A stretch of DNA of 38,699 bases from a virus, in the IMG/VR virus record IMGVR_UViG_3300042562_000544, positions 1 to 38,699 of that record; one strand, given 5' to 3'. The notes under the pieces are model-generated. The model was not told the origin of the DNA and ran no database searches. It saw only the letters and a list, made by a program, of their open reading frames with translations. Positions 31,801-38,572 of the stretch are shown here, one piece after another (within the stretch, counting starts at the first letter, position 1; every line of letters starts with the position of its first letter). The position numbers were made by a program, and so were the translations under genes.

Positions 31801-32013
31801 ACCTTGAGTGTTGTAAGTCATGCCGTTTTCGGAAACGTAACGTCCACGTTTACGCACATCAATAACACGATTAGGTCGAGGTTGTTGCGCTGCAGGTTCG
31901 TTTACTTGCGTCTTCTGTTCAACAACTAAAGGATCATTCTTGAATCTTTCTTTGAGTGGATCTTTTCTCAAAGATTCTGCCTGTTGCTCTAAACGATCAG
32001 CAGTAGGGGCCAA
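25801..32013 (-). CDS. Giant internal virion (ejection) protein
   Basis: 2070 residues, about one sixth of the genome. Starts at a TTG directly after the stop of the previous gene (TAA-TTG); no ATG lies within the first 60 codons, so coupled initiation is likely. Long helical segments alternate with hydrophobic stretches. A region around residues 1100-1160 (G-P-R-F-F-L-R-N-G-L-E-D, Y-A-L-T-G-G-S-W-K-G-Y) and an aromatic-basic helix (R-F-Y-R-A-Q-E-D-F-Y-R-R-M-M) are notable. No convincing transglycosylase or ADP-ribosylation motif was found. Giant proteins in this position in podoviruses are ejected with the DNA (compare T7 gp16). Function inferred from size and position. Confidence 0.7.
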   Translation of the reverse strand: MAPTADRLEQQAESLRKDPLKERFKNDPLVVEQKTQVNEPAAQQPRPNRVIDVRKRGRYVSENGMTYNTQGTSFINEEEATQYRQESINEFTMSQAKAEQQRARLAGKPINLDEAIERVRTRDLGLNTNPVTGAVVARGDIKSERPLSKQEMDEIAVRRFPTLALQAKASGLTREEQADAVSLPLALDAVKRVVNTRNPARQQQIINTMGPDMQALMIDIVTAWQEEAARNIAVSEQEDGGNVIADAIGFVWDRSLGPIFDGLFWATEKGVQAASSVAWMSSGMSPAEAWEASQPGVLDQTMVDYARKTYGDLTIDVILEARAASESDDPNAAIAEVWDKYSTANDLDKLSILEQALSLSAYDQNTMDAITYLSSAETGSVGNIFSWSFNSMLGIDPLSEEGVQAAQSRMFSATRNTVNVISLFAFDPLLVGGKLAGAGKLYKYGLSKVDPADIDKAFQRPQVARFFDTLGAGLTKADEAATPAESAQIMNSLRSQYKNWLPAESLDALRWSGVRSGEDAAVFFKDAQYLEILTKGQMAKRSDQITIPHMVIASSLVKRAGLVARGLTYDGNAAKNIDEIFGAGVSGMIPEEAVPVIIRKLAEPSGDKFVGRMLSDFVFAKDTARRTFLGSIVGPLTKGAGQYSRPAKAISRYGYQRKRSPRARLERIARTQAHVPDVSAGLRIDNGSDAAKVRDLMLYGGMPKYWADYSADLWKVMTPGQRKEFAGGIGRSVGYSLGVDVVDPVNGSRLIDNMVSGLRAGELYAPDYIDTPILQAAVARQARDLAEKEYNLLDSGVNRVAMIDEITDADDVFSAWRNQILDDKDLVEDFYLSTQTPEAIAARKEYIAGQARVDASKNWINEPLESTGFLGRKPSEVGGDLSIDARFVNDGTISRKTLQDIQDSLGTEEFYMWMQYGELDDVVTSIERVAAPVSRKIDANGNPIQGWAGVPEEWTFGAGKDAKRIPVPFASGGAKARSLGRTKAERAEKIDAENVLAEREAFDEQLRSGALDDNLDKWMVSQRKAGVERFQPEGINAAGVVDEAAAVVVNAPMRNPSLLDDGSSAALYDYQMTPIIGFPNMAALDQMSLRKSYLTALLGDNGTMSTITDYWTLGTIAGPRFFLRNGLEDAGLYALTGGSWKGYRYGQLYSKATREATERIDLKDPSRVRGRKLGLVPSSTRWLGDRLPKALNGIILPHLDEVEIASAKTLAADGDRSALVSLVRKAFMRQKLIFIKRPRNEQVLKDLDEAAEHPAFYNMMDEASETTEGLASGSMVGVGANQTTRAILNGEIQDVSGVVLPYNTKLVIAEDPSSIKAWYGNIHAVIYGDGRKVQTPAFLREYYQAKVSGSHDQIERVVTKYKEHLLSTNKKMVDSSAIGATEGATSLARRKLDDALRVFTTKEGSFNDDLFNKIRKEELQEDGTTRVTYAMYDMVDGVDGKQVQRLTEKDLLDMPGKPFSALGVDNMTLPVSPKIPLSMKAWSAMGRSLARFTREPIFVANYLDARDFLRPLEQRLAGEFGQEYATKWAVENAYERAYATTMSYVDNPNVRSQLAWNVRNVARFYRAQEDFYRRMMRTARNNPLAIQRLNIAWHALDETGFVHEDEFGDKYFVWPGNKATLTGINTVTSLFGLNVLEGGALTEFTSKVSMLTPSADPNAAFPTLAGPWGATAFTGLMNIFPQLKSFQDEIMGEYSVGRSYWETVVPTNAKKSVDLFNLAFGLNDELDSDTVYADSARSAIQVYASTGLIEQGKQYSNTELAEIKDNLNIAASDITILRTLAGPTLPAAVSVNPQTVTDFAKSMGVSGMRKVFIELVKANDGDFSLAYSKWVKNNPGLSVFTVSENENPDSFGNFQATRETQKFIIENEELFKLSKTGSAFFAPQEGVQSLGAWKYLASMGAKAPKNVLNYFNEMVTAEGYGRYRILQTQYYDRLEAGDESVKDKWANAKIQLYKDYPMLESRIQGDLSDGSSPNKSDYRGDIEDIRTAVTWMNDKGKLDQRGKDAQSIISLYDQMSVRLTGLDQYDPMYAKNKKELKDMWGRVESSWAPKYVDDIQWRLLMSATSGALGF

Positions 32014-32466
32014 TTAGTAACCAAGTCTTTGCGCTAAAGCAAGCATAGCAAGAGTATCATCGTTAGGATTATCCATAGCCATGCGCGAATATAGTGAAGA
32101 ATAATTTGTGCGACCAGATGTTTGAGGCATTACTGGACCATCACCAGGACCAAAAGGTGCACCAGCAGTAACAGGCTCATCGGGACGCTGCGTAGGAGAA
32201 AACAAAGGAGTAGCACTCATACCGCCACCAGTTGCTGCAGCTGAACGTGCAGACGCACGAGGTGATCTTGCAGTAGGCGAAGCAGACATTGGAGCCATGC
32301 CTTGCATAGTGTTAAACTCAGCATTCTCACCATACGGCATACCCGACATGTCTACCTGAACCTGTTGGGGTCCACCATCAGTGCGTTGAGAAAGTTGACC
32401 GGGACCTGACACTGGTGCAGGGTTTGCTGGTCTGCGATAACCGCCATTAGGACCAGCCATCTTCAC
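32014..32466 (-). CDS. Low-complexity virion protein
   Basis: 150 residues rich in Pro, Gly, Ser, Ala, Met, with an ordered C-terminal end (D-D-T-L-A-M-L-A-L-A-Q-R-L-G-Y). Largely disordered. A similar protein often occurs next to portal and ejection genes in actinophages. The C-terminal helix may bind the portal or giant protein. Overlaps the next gene by 20 bases. Confidence 0.6.
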   Translation of the reverse strand: MKMAGPNGGYRRPANPAPVSGPGQLSQRTDGGPQQVQVDMSGMPYGENAEFNTMQGMAPMSASPTARSPRASARSAAATGGGMSATPLFSPTQRPDEPVTAGAPFGPGDGPVMPQTSGRTNYSSLYSRMAMDNPNDDTLAMLALAQRLGY

Positions 32467-32734
32467 CCTCCAATGTTACAATACGTGGATCAATTAATTC
32501 TTTCTCTGGCTGTGGACCCCAATCGTCATCGTCTTCATCTTCTTTAATTTCAATAGAAGAATCAAACATGCCGTATTCCACCATGGTTCGTACAGTATTT
32601 TCTAGATAACGTTCCATACGGTTAACCATGTCGTCAGCCACATCCGGGGACCATGATGATCCTTCAGACATGATGGCTATGTTTAGGTCAAGGTAGCGCA
32701 GATGCAAACTAATGTTGCGTGGAGGAATCCTCAT
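32447..32734 (-). CDS. Acidic virion-region protein of unknown function
   Basis: 95 residues; start at 32734 supported by AAAGGTAG upstream, with a second in-frame ATG at 32671 as an alternative. The helix V-A-D-D-M-V-N-R-M-E-R-Y is followed by a very acidic stretch (E-D-E-D-D-D-D-W). No known domain. Confidence 0.55.
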   Translation of the reverse strand: MRIPPRNISLHLRYLDLNIAIMSEGSSWSPDVADDMVNRMERYLENTVRTMVEYGMFDSSIEIKEDEDDDDWGPQPEKELIDPRIVTLEGEDGWS

Positions 32735-32764
32735 GTTGTTCTACCTTTCGCTAAACGAATAAAA

Positions 32765-32905
32765 TTACTTTGAACCTTTAGTACCTTTACCACCTGGTGC
32801 ACCGAACTTAATCATTTTGCCTTCAAGTGTTCCTTTATTGGACTTGTCCATGATTGGCTGTGACACGTTAGGCTTACCGTGTGTTCCTTTATTTGGCTGT
32901 GGCAT
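32765..32905 (-). CDS. Small basic protein of unknown function
   Basis: 46 residues rich in Lys, Gly, Pro, Asn (N-K-G-T repeated twice; ends G-G-K-G-T-K-G-S-K). Start at 32905 after TAGGAGAA. No fold apparent. Part of a group of small basic proteins (32765-34303) encoded between the portal and giant-protein genes that could bind packaged DNA. Confidence 0.6.
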   Translation of the reverse strand: MPQPNKGTHGKPNVSQPIMDKSNKGTLEGKMIKFGAPGGKGTKGSK

Positions 32906-32917
32906 TGTTTTCTCCTA

Positions 32918-33205
32918 TTACCATTTTACTTTATCGGCCCAATATGCCGCTGACATTTTACCTTTAGAAATATTTGCTGCATGACGAGCCTTAAATGAAG
33001 CCTGTCGTTTAGTAGGTTGACGATCCCCCGTCACCCCTTGTTGCCCGAAACGTATCGTTTTAACTTGCGTACCTTCTTTAGCGACCACAACGTGAGACTT
33101 AGTGGGATGCTTCGGTGTGCGTTTCGGCTTATTAAAACCTGATACACCAGCACGTTCAAGTCTAGAATCTTTCGCACCAGAACCACCACTTTTTTTAGCG
33201 ACCAC
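32918..33205 (-). CDS. Small basic virion-region protein
   Basis: About 95 residues from a GTG at 33205 (V-V-A-K-K-S-G-G...), overlapping the end of the previous gene by 11 bases; the open frame extends to 33229. Very basic, with F-G-Q-Q-G-V-x-G-D-R-Q, a motif shared by small actinophage proteins. Likely DNA- or virion-associated. Start not certain. Confidence 0.6.
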   Translation of the reverse strand: MVAKKSGGSGAKDSRLERAGVSGFNKPKRTPKHPTKSHVVVAKEGTQVKTIRFGQQGVTGDRQPTKRQASFKARHAANISKGKMSAAYWADKVKW

Positions 33206-33353
33206 GACCAGCTCGCATATTGTCCACAAGGTTAGGGTAAGGCCGACCGGCTTTCTTAGCGGCAGCCTTAGCCTTGGCTTTCTGTCCAGAGGTCAATGGT
33301 GTGGACTTTTTTTTAGGGTTTGGTTTATCCCAAACCTGCTTCTTGGCTGCCAT
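33195..33353 (-). CDS. Small lysine-rich protein
   Basis: 52 residues: M-A-A-K-K-Q-V-W-D-K-P-N-P-K-K-K, then K-A-K-A-K-A-A-A-K-K-A-G-R-P-Y-P-N-L-V-D-N. This short protein type is frequent in actinophage genomes near the portal and capsid genes. Starts in a TAATG overlap with the preceding structural gene. Possibly a DNA-binding or head-completion protein. Confidence 0.65.
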   Translation of the reverse strand: MAAKKQVWDKPNPKKKSTPLTSGQKAKAKAAAKKAGRPYPNLVDNMRAGRGR

Positions 33354-34117
33354 TACGCAGTACCAATAGCCTCGGCAACAATTTTTCCACGAAGGAGAGT
33401 AACGGTTCCCGTGCCTGTATGGTTAGCAACAAACATTGCAACCTCGTCATTTGCCTGCATGGTTACAAGAAAAGTTGTGTTCAACTCTAATGTCTGATCG
33501 ATTACAGCCGTGCCACGAGATTCACTATTTGCGATTGATGTACCATTCAAAGCAAGACGTATGCCAACAGCATTAGTTGCAGCCGTTGAAACATCCGCAG
33601 AAGCTTGAATGCGAAAAACCCTTGCTTCGCCTGAAGTGTTTTTAACAGCAAAAGTATTAGTAGTTCCTAGAGCCACACTAGAAGTAGGTGCAACAAGAGT
33701 TGCCGCTAATGCGGTTGACTGATAGGTGTCAACGGTGGCTATTGTTATGGTGCCGCTAGTTATTCTAGCCACTTGACCGTACACGCCAGTCTTTGCAACA
33801 GCAGCAATTTCATCAAGGGCTGGGTTTGCTAAATCATCTGGGCTTGGTGCAAAAACAAATGCTTGATCGTTAGAAAGTTCAACAACACGTGTACCATCGG
33901 GAGTGTTAGCAATTTCAACATTGTTACGTTTAACCGAAATGGTGTAACTTGTGTCTACTGGAACAACATATGTTGCTGATGCAGAAATTGTGTCCGGCAT
34001 GGAAATGGTACTACCAGCCTCGTTTTTTACGACTACTGCTACAGCATCCGTTCGGGTAATGTTAACAACAAGGTTACCCGGTATAACTTTTTGTACAGTA
34101 ATTTTACCGCCAGGCAT
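33353..34117 (-). CDS. Head or tail decoration-type structural protein
   Basis: 254 residues of beta-rich sequence. The second half (R-L-A-L-N-G-T-S-I...L-V-T-M-Q-A-N-D-E-V-A-M-F-V-A-N-H) resembles the jelly-roll ends of phage head fibres and decoration proteins. The N-terminal 100 residues form a separate small domain. Exact location in the virion is unknown. Confidence 0.55.
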   Translation of the reverse strand: MPGGKITVQKVIPGNLVVNITRTDAVAVVVKNEAGSTISMPDTISASATYVVPVDTSYTISVKRNNVEIANTPDGTRVVELSNDQAFVFAPSPDDLANPALDEIAAVAKTGVYGQVARITSGTITIATVDTYQSTALAATLVAPTSSVALGTTNTFAVKNTSGEARVFRIQASADVSTAATNAVGIRLALNGTSIANSESRGTAVIDQTLELNTTFLVTMQANDEVAMFVANHTGTGTVTLLRGKIVAEAIGTA

Positions 34118-34303
34118 TTACTTCCCTTTCTTAGATGTTTTTTTAGAAACTTTCTTTTTAGCCATATTTGCTTCGCTCATTGCAATAGCAACAGCCTGCT
34201 TACGTGATTTAACAACAGGACCTTTTTTGCCAGAATGAAGCTCGCCTTTCTTATATTCACGCATAACACTAGCAACTTTTTTGGTTGTTTTTTTTGCTGG
34301 CAT
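34118..34303 (-). CDS. Small basic protein (DUF6496-like)
   Basis: 61 residues: K-V-A-S-V-M-R-E-Y-K-K-G-E-L-H-S-G-K-K-G and K-Q-A-V-A-I-A-M-S-E-A are the motifs of DUF6496, a short family widespread in phages and bacteria, of unknown function. Lysine-rich, ending in K-K-T-S-K-K-G-K. Starts in a TAATG overlap with the previous gene. Confidence 0.75.
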   Translation of the reverse strand: MPAKKTTKKVASVMREYKKGELHSGKKGPVVKSRKQAVAIAMSEANMAKKKVSKKTSKKGK

Positions 34304-34434
34304 TACTTTTTCTCCCAGCCAAGGGGCGACACTGTAGTTTTAACATTAGGCATAACAGTTGAATCTTCAGGATGGTTACCGTCCCCACCAGATTTACCCG
34401 TAGGGTCCATCCAACATCCACAACTCATACACAT
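34303..34434 (-). CDS. Small cysteine-motif protein
   Basis: 43 residues starting M-C-M-S-C-G-C-W-M, a C-x2-C-x-C motif that recurs in small phage proteins encoded near the portal gene. AAGGAGTAATC precedes the ATG. Probably binds a metal. Coupled to the DUF6496-like gene by TAATG. Confidence 0.65.
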   Translation of the reverse strand: MCMSCGCWMDPTGKSGGDGNHPEDSTVMPNVKTTVSPLGWEKK

Positions 34435-34443
34435 GATTACTCC

Positions 34444-36330
34444 TTATATCGGCATACGGCGGGATATCCCAGCCGTAAGGTTCGGTTCACCACCGGCACC
34501 AAGAGATGCCATAAGCATTTGAAGATCAGGACGACCACCAGCAGGCATACCAGCCTGACCGGGTGCAACACCACGCATCAAACCACTAGACGATAAACCT
34601 TCAGCACCCTGCTCAGCACCGGCACCGAGGGGACCTTCACCGGGGGGACCGGCTATACCTGCCTCTTGTCCCACACCCAGCTGGTCAACCCCCGGCACGG
34701 TGGCTTCGGGGGGTGGTTCAGGGGCGAAAGCCTCATTAACCACCTTCTCGATAGGTTGACCTTTCTGCCTACCAAGAATAATTGCTGACAATCGTGCAAG
34801 AATCTCACCCGGATCTTGACCGGATTGAGCCAACACGGGGATGGCTTGTGCATAGCCAGCAACAGCCTGCTTCAAAGCGTCACGCATTTCTTCAACATCC
34901 ACTCGCTGTTCTTCCTCAGTGGCGTTGAGTGCGAACGGCATTTGCCTACGCAGAAAATCGCGGCTAATAAGACGGTCACCGCGAGCCTGCAAACCAAACA
35001 CGAGGGCACGGTTCGGGTCAAGCCCAGCCATCAAACCGTACTGTACATCAACCGTGTAGTCGCCTTTAATATCAACTTCTGGACGGTAACGGATCTCATA
35101 CGGTGTACCGTCACTATTACCGCGGAGGGTTTTAGATTCTGCACCGAAAAGTATTTCGTCAACTTTAAGTGCTTTACGTACAAGGTTCTGGAAAGTACGG
35201 GCAAACATGGATTGCCCTGTACGGATCTGTGTATCAAACCCTGACATGAGTGCCTGTACACCACGACCAGTAACCACTGAAGCATCAATCTCGCCACCGC
35301 GAGCATTAGGATACCGTGAACCTTGACGTAGTTCCTGATCCAATACACCTTGCTGGGCGAATGCTGACTGTGGTACTTCGATAGGTACACGCCGTACACG
35401 CTCACCGTTAGCGGTACGAATAACAGAATCAGGACCTAAAGATAGTTCTTGCGCGTCAGGTGGCAGAACGATTGGTGCCTGTACTGCTTTCTGTGCAGCC
35501 TCGAGTGACAGTAAAGCGAAACGGGACTTGGCTACCTGTACAGCAAGCACGTCATCAAACTGTCCATGTGAATCCGAATCAACACCTGGGCGTTTAGTCC
35601 ATTCAATTAGACATTCACCGATAGGGTTTTTCGCTGATTCAAGAACAATACCGTTACGGGTAGGTAGAAACAGTAAATCAATCTTAGCATCATGGTAACG
35701 CACAACTTCAACAAGTTCGTTACCTGAATACGAGTTGCCTTTAATAACGTTTTCTGCGGCAGGATACATGGCAACAAGTTCGTCACGGTTCTTGTAGAAC
35801 GAGAAGAAGCCAGCCTTAACTTGATTCCAACGGTCAAAGACAGGATATGCACCGATAGAATCCATGAACACGATACGTGGCATACGTGATTCCATATCAA
35901 CTTCAACCATGGAAGGCACAAAACCATACGTGAAATAGCGGTCACCGGCAGTATACATTTGTGTCTGTATCTCGGAATGATCCAAATAGCCGTTTACGAT
36001 ACGTGTACGTTTCTCCGCAAAATTACGGGCACTATCGGAAATCATTTTAGAGGATGAACAGTTGAAGGAAGGTAAAGGTGCGAGCACTTCAGACAAGTCA
36101 CGGGCAGCAACATCAATCATGTTCGCCACGATACCTTTATCGAAAGGACCTTCAGGGAACAAGTCAGGGTAAACATCCCGCATACGTCCTTGACGCACAG
36201 CAAGAACATCCTGCATACGCCCATCACGGGCAGTGTTAGCAGACTTCAACCTGTCAAACTGGGCACGGATCTCCCGTAAACGGGGATTATCTGAACCCGT
36301 GTCGGGTGTCTCGTTAAACATTGCAGTCAT
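34444..36330 (-). CDS. Portal protein
   Basis: 628 residues. Follows the terminase gene directly (11-base gap) and has the long alpha/beta body, the crown-like C-terminal Gly/Pro-rich tail, and the motifs of podovirus portals (V-E-V-V-R-Y-H-D, F-D-D-V-L-A-V-Q-V-A-K-S-R). The last 100 residues are low complexity. It forms the ring through which DNA is packaged and ejected. Confidence 0.8.
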   Translation of the reverse strand: MTAMFNETPDTGSDNPRLREIRAQFDRLKSANTARDGRMQDVLAVRQGRMRDVYPDLFPEGPFDKGIVANMIDVAARDLSEVLAPLPSFNCSSSKMISDSARNFAEKRTRIVNGYLDHSEIQTQMYTAGDRYFTYGFVPSMVEVDMESRMPRIVFMDSIGAYPVFDRWNQVKAGFFSFYKNRDELVAMYPAAENVIKGNSYSGNELVEVVRYHDAKIDLLFLPTRNGIVLESAKNPIGECLIEWTKRPGVDSDSHGQFDDVLAVQVAKSRFALLSLEAAQKAVQAPIVLPPDAQELSLGPDSVIRTANGERVRRVPIEVPQSAFAQQGVLDQELRQGSRYPNARGGEIDASVVTGRGVQALMSGFDTQIRTGQSMFARTFQNLVRKALKVDEILFGAESKTLRGNSDGTPYEIRYRPEVDIKGDYTVDVQYGLMAGLDPNRALVFGLQARGDRLISRDFLRRQMPFALNATEEEQRVDVEEMRDALKQAVAGYAQAIPVLAQSGQDPGEILARLSAIILGRQKGQPIEKVVNEAFAPEPPPEATVPGVDQLGVGQEAGIAGPPGEGPLGAGAEQGAEGLSSSGLMRGVAPGQAGMPAGGRPDLQMLMASLGAGGEPNLTAGISRRMPI

Positions 36331-36341
36331 TCATAAACCTT

Positions 36342-38228
36342 TCAAGCACCGATACTGGTGAAAGCGTTAGCCGCTTCCGCCTCAAGAAGACTCACAGTGG
36401 TTTGTTGCCTACGATCCCACGGTGTAAGGAAACTGTTTTTAACATGGGAACGTGTATAGCTGGAATTCATTACTACACGGTCACGGCAAGAAAGTTCAGC
36501 AAACCACATTGCCATAACAATATCCGTTTTCTGTGTCTTCGGGGCGCTAGGTGCCCAAGTCACTAACTGTTCCACCAACTGTTTACATGATTCTTGACCG
36601 TGAGTAGACGGTAACTCAATCATCTGGTTATTGTTTTGCCAGTTACTAAACAGTGAAGCCATCGAAGCGACACCAAAATCAGTGTCATGTTTATTCTGCC
36701 CCGTGAAATGGGGTTTAATCACAGTGCCACGGGTGGAACAAAACTCGTTCAACTCCCGATCATGCACAAGGAAACCTTGAAAACCGTTACGTTCAATACG
36801 CCATTCACTGATACGATACTTTACAGTGAGTTCTTTAATCATTTCGCGCATCGTTTCAGGCGTTATACCAGCCTTATTGTACACATCCAGCAAGTAACGT
36901 TTCTGTGTCTGAATATCCAGACCCATAACTACGGCAGCAGTATGACCACTCGTAGCAGGGTCAAGACCAGCAACAATAATAAGACCATCCATGCCGTTGA
37001 TCCGCTGACCAACCATACCTTTAGGTATCGGGCCAGCCATACGGTTACCGTTAATAGCGGCTTTAATCATTTCAGGATTAAAAACAGCATCCTCAGCAAC
37101 CTGCTGCTGCTGATACACCATAGCCCAAGCGCGAGGGGAAACTCTACGGCGCTTCTTAGAAAGACGCGGCCCATCCCATTTAGCATAGTAGCCTTCAGCG
37201 TCAGCTTCCTGCGTTTCAATCTTCGACCCAGGTTCCGGCTGGTTAGATCTAGGCCACAAAGTAACCCAGTCTGTTTCCTTATTGTTAAACTCTAAAACGG
37301 CAGGCATAGAAAGATACGACCATGGGGAAGCCTCGTCAGGATACCTGCTCTCGTCCCTAAGTTCCCTATAAAGGTCTTTAGAGGCGAGGCGGGTACCCAC
37401 GACAAGCATTGAACCGGATGCTGAAATACGGGAAATAACTTCCGACTGCAACCAGTCAATCTGCTTCTCAAACTCGTGAGCGTTAGTAAGATCCACCGTA
37501 TCGTCCAAGATAATCAAATCGGCACGGGCACCATAAATATGACCACGAATACCGAGTGCTTGAACAGTTGGATCTTTCTCGCCAGAATCACGAGCATTAT
37601 CTGACACGTAAATCATTGTCTGATTCCACGCTTCAGAATCCTTATCGAACCCACCAAGAGGAGCATAGGCTTCAATCATCGGCTCATACCTTGGATGAGT
37701 GAGACGAGTCTTAATAGCGTAAAGCATTTTTTTAGCCATCTCAGCCGTCTTCGACACGAGAATAACCCTGATGTTCGGGTCCATACAAATACGATACACC
37801 ACATAGTTGATCGTGATAGAAGTAGTTTTCGCGTGCTCCGGTGGCATGTTCACCATCACCAGGTCGCGTTCACCCTTCTCAAACACCATAGACGGATGCA
37901 CCCAGCTAGGGTCGTTACCTTCAATCAAATCCACCACATTCTGCATGTGAGGGAAAACTTTCGCATCCAAATACTTCTCAGAAAACTCAGGGAAAGACAA
38001 AACCTCACGTACAGGTTTAGGGCCAGCCACCCCGTTACGAAGATTCCTGACCCGCTCCACGGCAGACACAAATTCTTCATCATCACGCCGCCAACGCTCA
38101 TATGTAGAAATAGAACGATCCACGGCTTTCATAGCATTAGCAATAGTCATGCCATCTTTAAAAAGTTCCAGAAAAGCTTTCTTAGCCTGATCCAAATCAG
38201 AACCTTGTTTACGGCCTGCATTAGCCAT
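36342..38228 (-). CDS. terL: Terminase large subunit
   Basis: 628 residues from the ATG at 38228, which has GGAGG upstream; the frame is open to 38330 without a ribosome-binding site. Walker A N-M-P-P-E-H-A-K-T-T (127-136), Walker B A-D-L-I-I-L-D-D (236-243), nuclease domain with G-L-D-P-A-T-S-G (about 430-440) as the first acidic residue of the RNase H-like site. The N-terminal helix-turn-helix-like segment (T-I-A-N-A-M-K-A-V-D-R-S...) could replace a separate small subunit, which is not seen. First gene of the late operon. Confidence 0.92.
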   Translation of the reverse strand: MANAGRKQGSDLDQAKKAFLELFKDGMTIANAMKAVDRSISTYERWRRDDEEFVSAVERVRNLRNGVAGPKPVREVLSFPEFSEKYLDAKVFPHMQNVVDLIEGNDPSWVHPSMVFEKGERDLVMVNMPPEHAKTTSITINYVVYRICMDPNIRVILVSKTAEMAKKMLYAIKTRLTHPRYEPMIEAYAPLGGFDKDSEAWNQTMIYVSDNARDSGEKDPTVQALGIRGHIYGARADLIILDDTVDLTNAHEFEKQIDWLQSEVISRISASGSMLVVGTRLASKDLYRELRDESRYPDEASPWSYLSMPAVLEFNNKETDWVTLWPRSNQPEPGSKIETQEADAEGYYAKWDGPRLSKKRRRVSPRAWAMVYQQQQVAEDAVFNPEMIKAAINGNRMAGPIPKGMVGQRINGMDGLIIVAGLDPATSGHTAAVVMGLDIQTQKRYLLDVYNKAGITPETMREMIKELTVKYRISEWRIERNGFQGFLVHDRELNEFCSTRGTVIKPHFTGQNKHDTDFGVASMASLFSNWQNNNQMIELPSTHGQESCKQLVEQLVTWAPSAPKTQKTDIVMAMWFAELSCRDRVVMNSSYTRSHVKNSFLTPWDRRQQTTVSLLEAEAANAFTSIGA

Positions 38229-38390
38229 AAACAACCTCCAACAGTACATTAAGCCAAGGCGGTGGCATGTGAGCCTTGGCAGGGTAAATAGGGGGGTTGT
38301 GGAGGACACCAACAAAGGGGTCCGAAACAACCTTAAAGAACATTAAAGCCACGGCATGCGGTGAGTGGCTTACCGTAACCATAAACAAAC

Positions 38391-38412
38391 AGCAGCCCCC
38401 CAGAGGGCTGCT
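38391..38412. terminator. Hairpin, possible bidirectional terminator
   Basis: 8-bp stem AGCAGCCC/GGGCTGCT with loop CCCAGA. It is followed by TTAATA on the plus strand and by GTTTGTTTA on the minus strand. Both tails are only moderately T-rich. It could stop stray transcription entering the terminase operon from the origin side. Confidence 0.45.
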
Positions 38413-38448
38413 TTAATACAACTATAATAATAATAACTATACGGTAAC

Positions 38449-38468
38449 GCCCGCCCTTGTTGGCGGGC
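38449..38468. other. GC-rich perfect hairpin in AT-rich surroundings
   Basis: GCCCGCC (38449-38455), loop CTTGTT, GGCGGGC (38462-38468), flanked by AT-rich repeats. Could be a terminator without a T-run, an origin element or a packaging-site structure. Nothing decides between these. Confidence 0.4.
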
Positions 38469-38572
38469 TATAATACTATAATAATTATTTTATCTACTAC
38501 TATAGTATTCCTCGAAAAACCTGACAGTTGTGACAAAAAAAATGGCATTTATTCAAAACGTTACCAAACCGT

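Larger units (their letters stand above)
38229..38572. other. Non-coding control region, right part
   Basis: No gene. Contents, from the terminase outward: a 14-bp imperfect palindrome CACGGCATGCGGTG (38350-38363); hairpin AGCAGCCC/GGGCTGCT (38391-38412); AT-rich repeats of TATAATA (about 38413-38445); hairpin GCCCGCC/GGCGGGC (38449-38468); another AT-rich stretch with ACTATAATA and ACTATAGTA (38468-38510). The late promoter must lie in or beyond this stretch, but I cannot place it. The AT-rich tracts would suit DNA unwinding near the DnaA boxes. Confidence 0.55.

Noticed and set aside
25801-32013. Transglycosylase domain in the giant protein, as in T7 gp16
   Set aside because: I searched by eye for the E-S-x...G-x-x-Q pattern and found nothing convincing.
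38391-38572. TATAAT words as late promoters
   Set aside because: Several -10-like words occur in the AT-rich tract, but none has a matching -35 at the right spacing toward the terminase gene.
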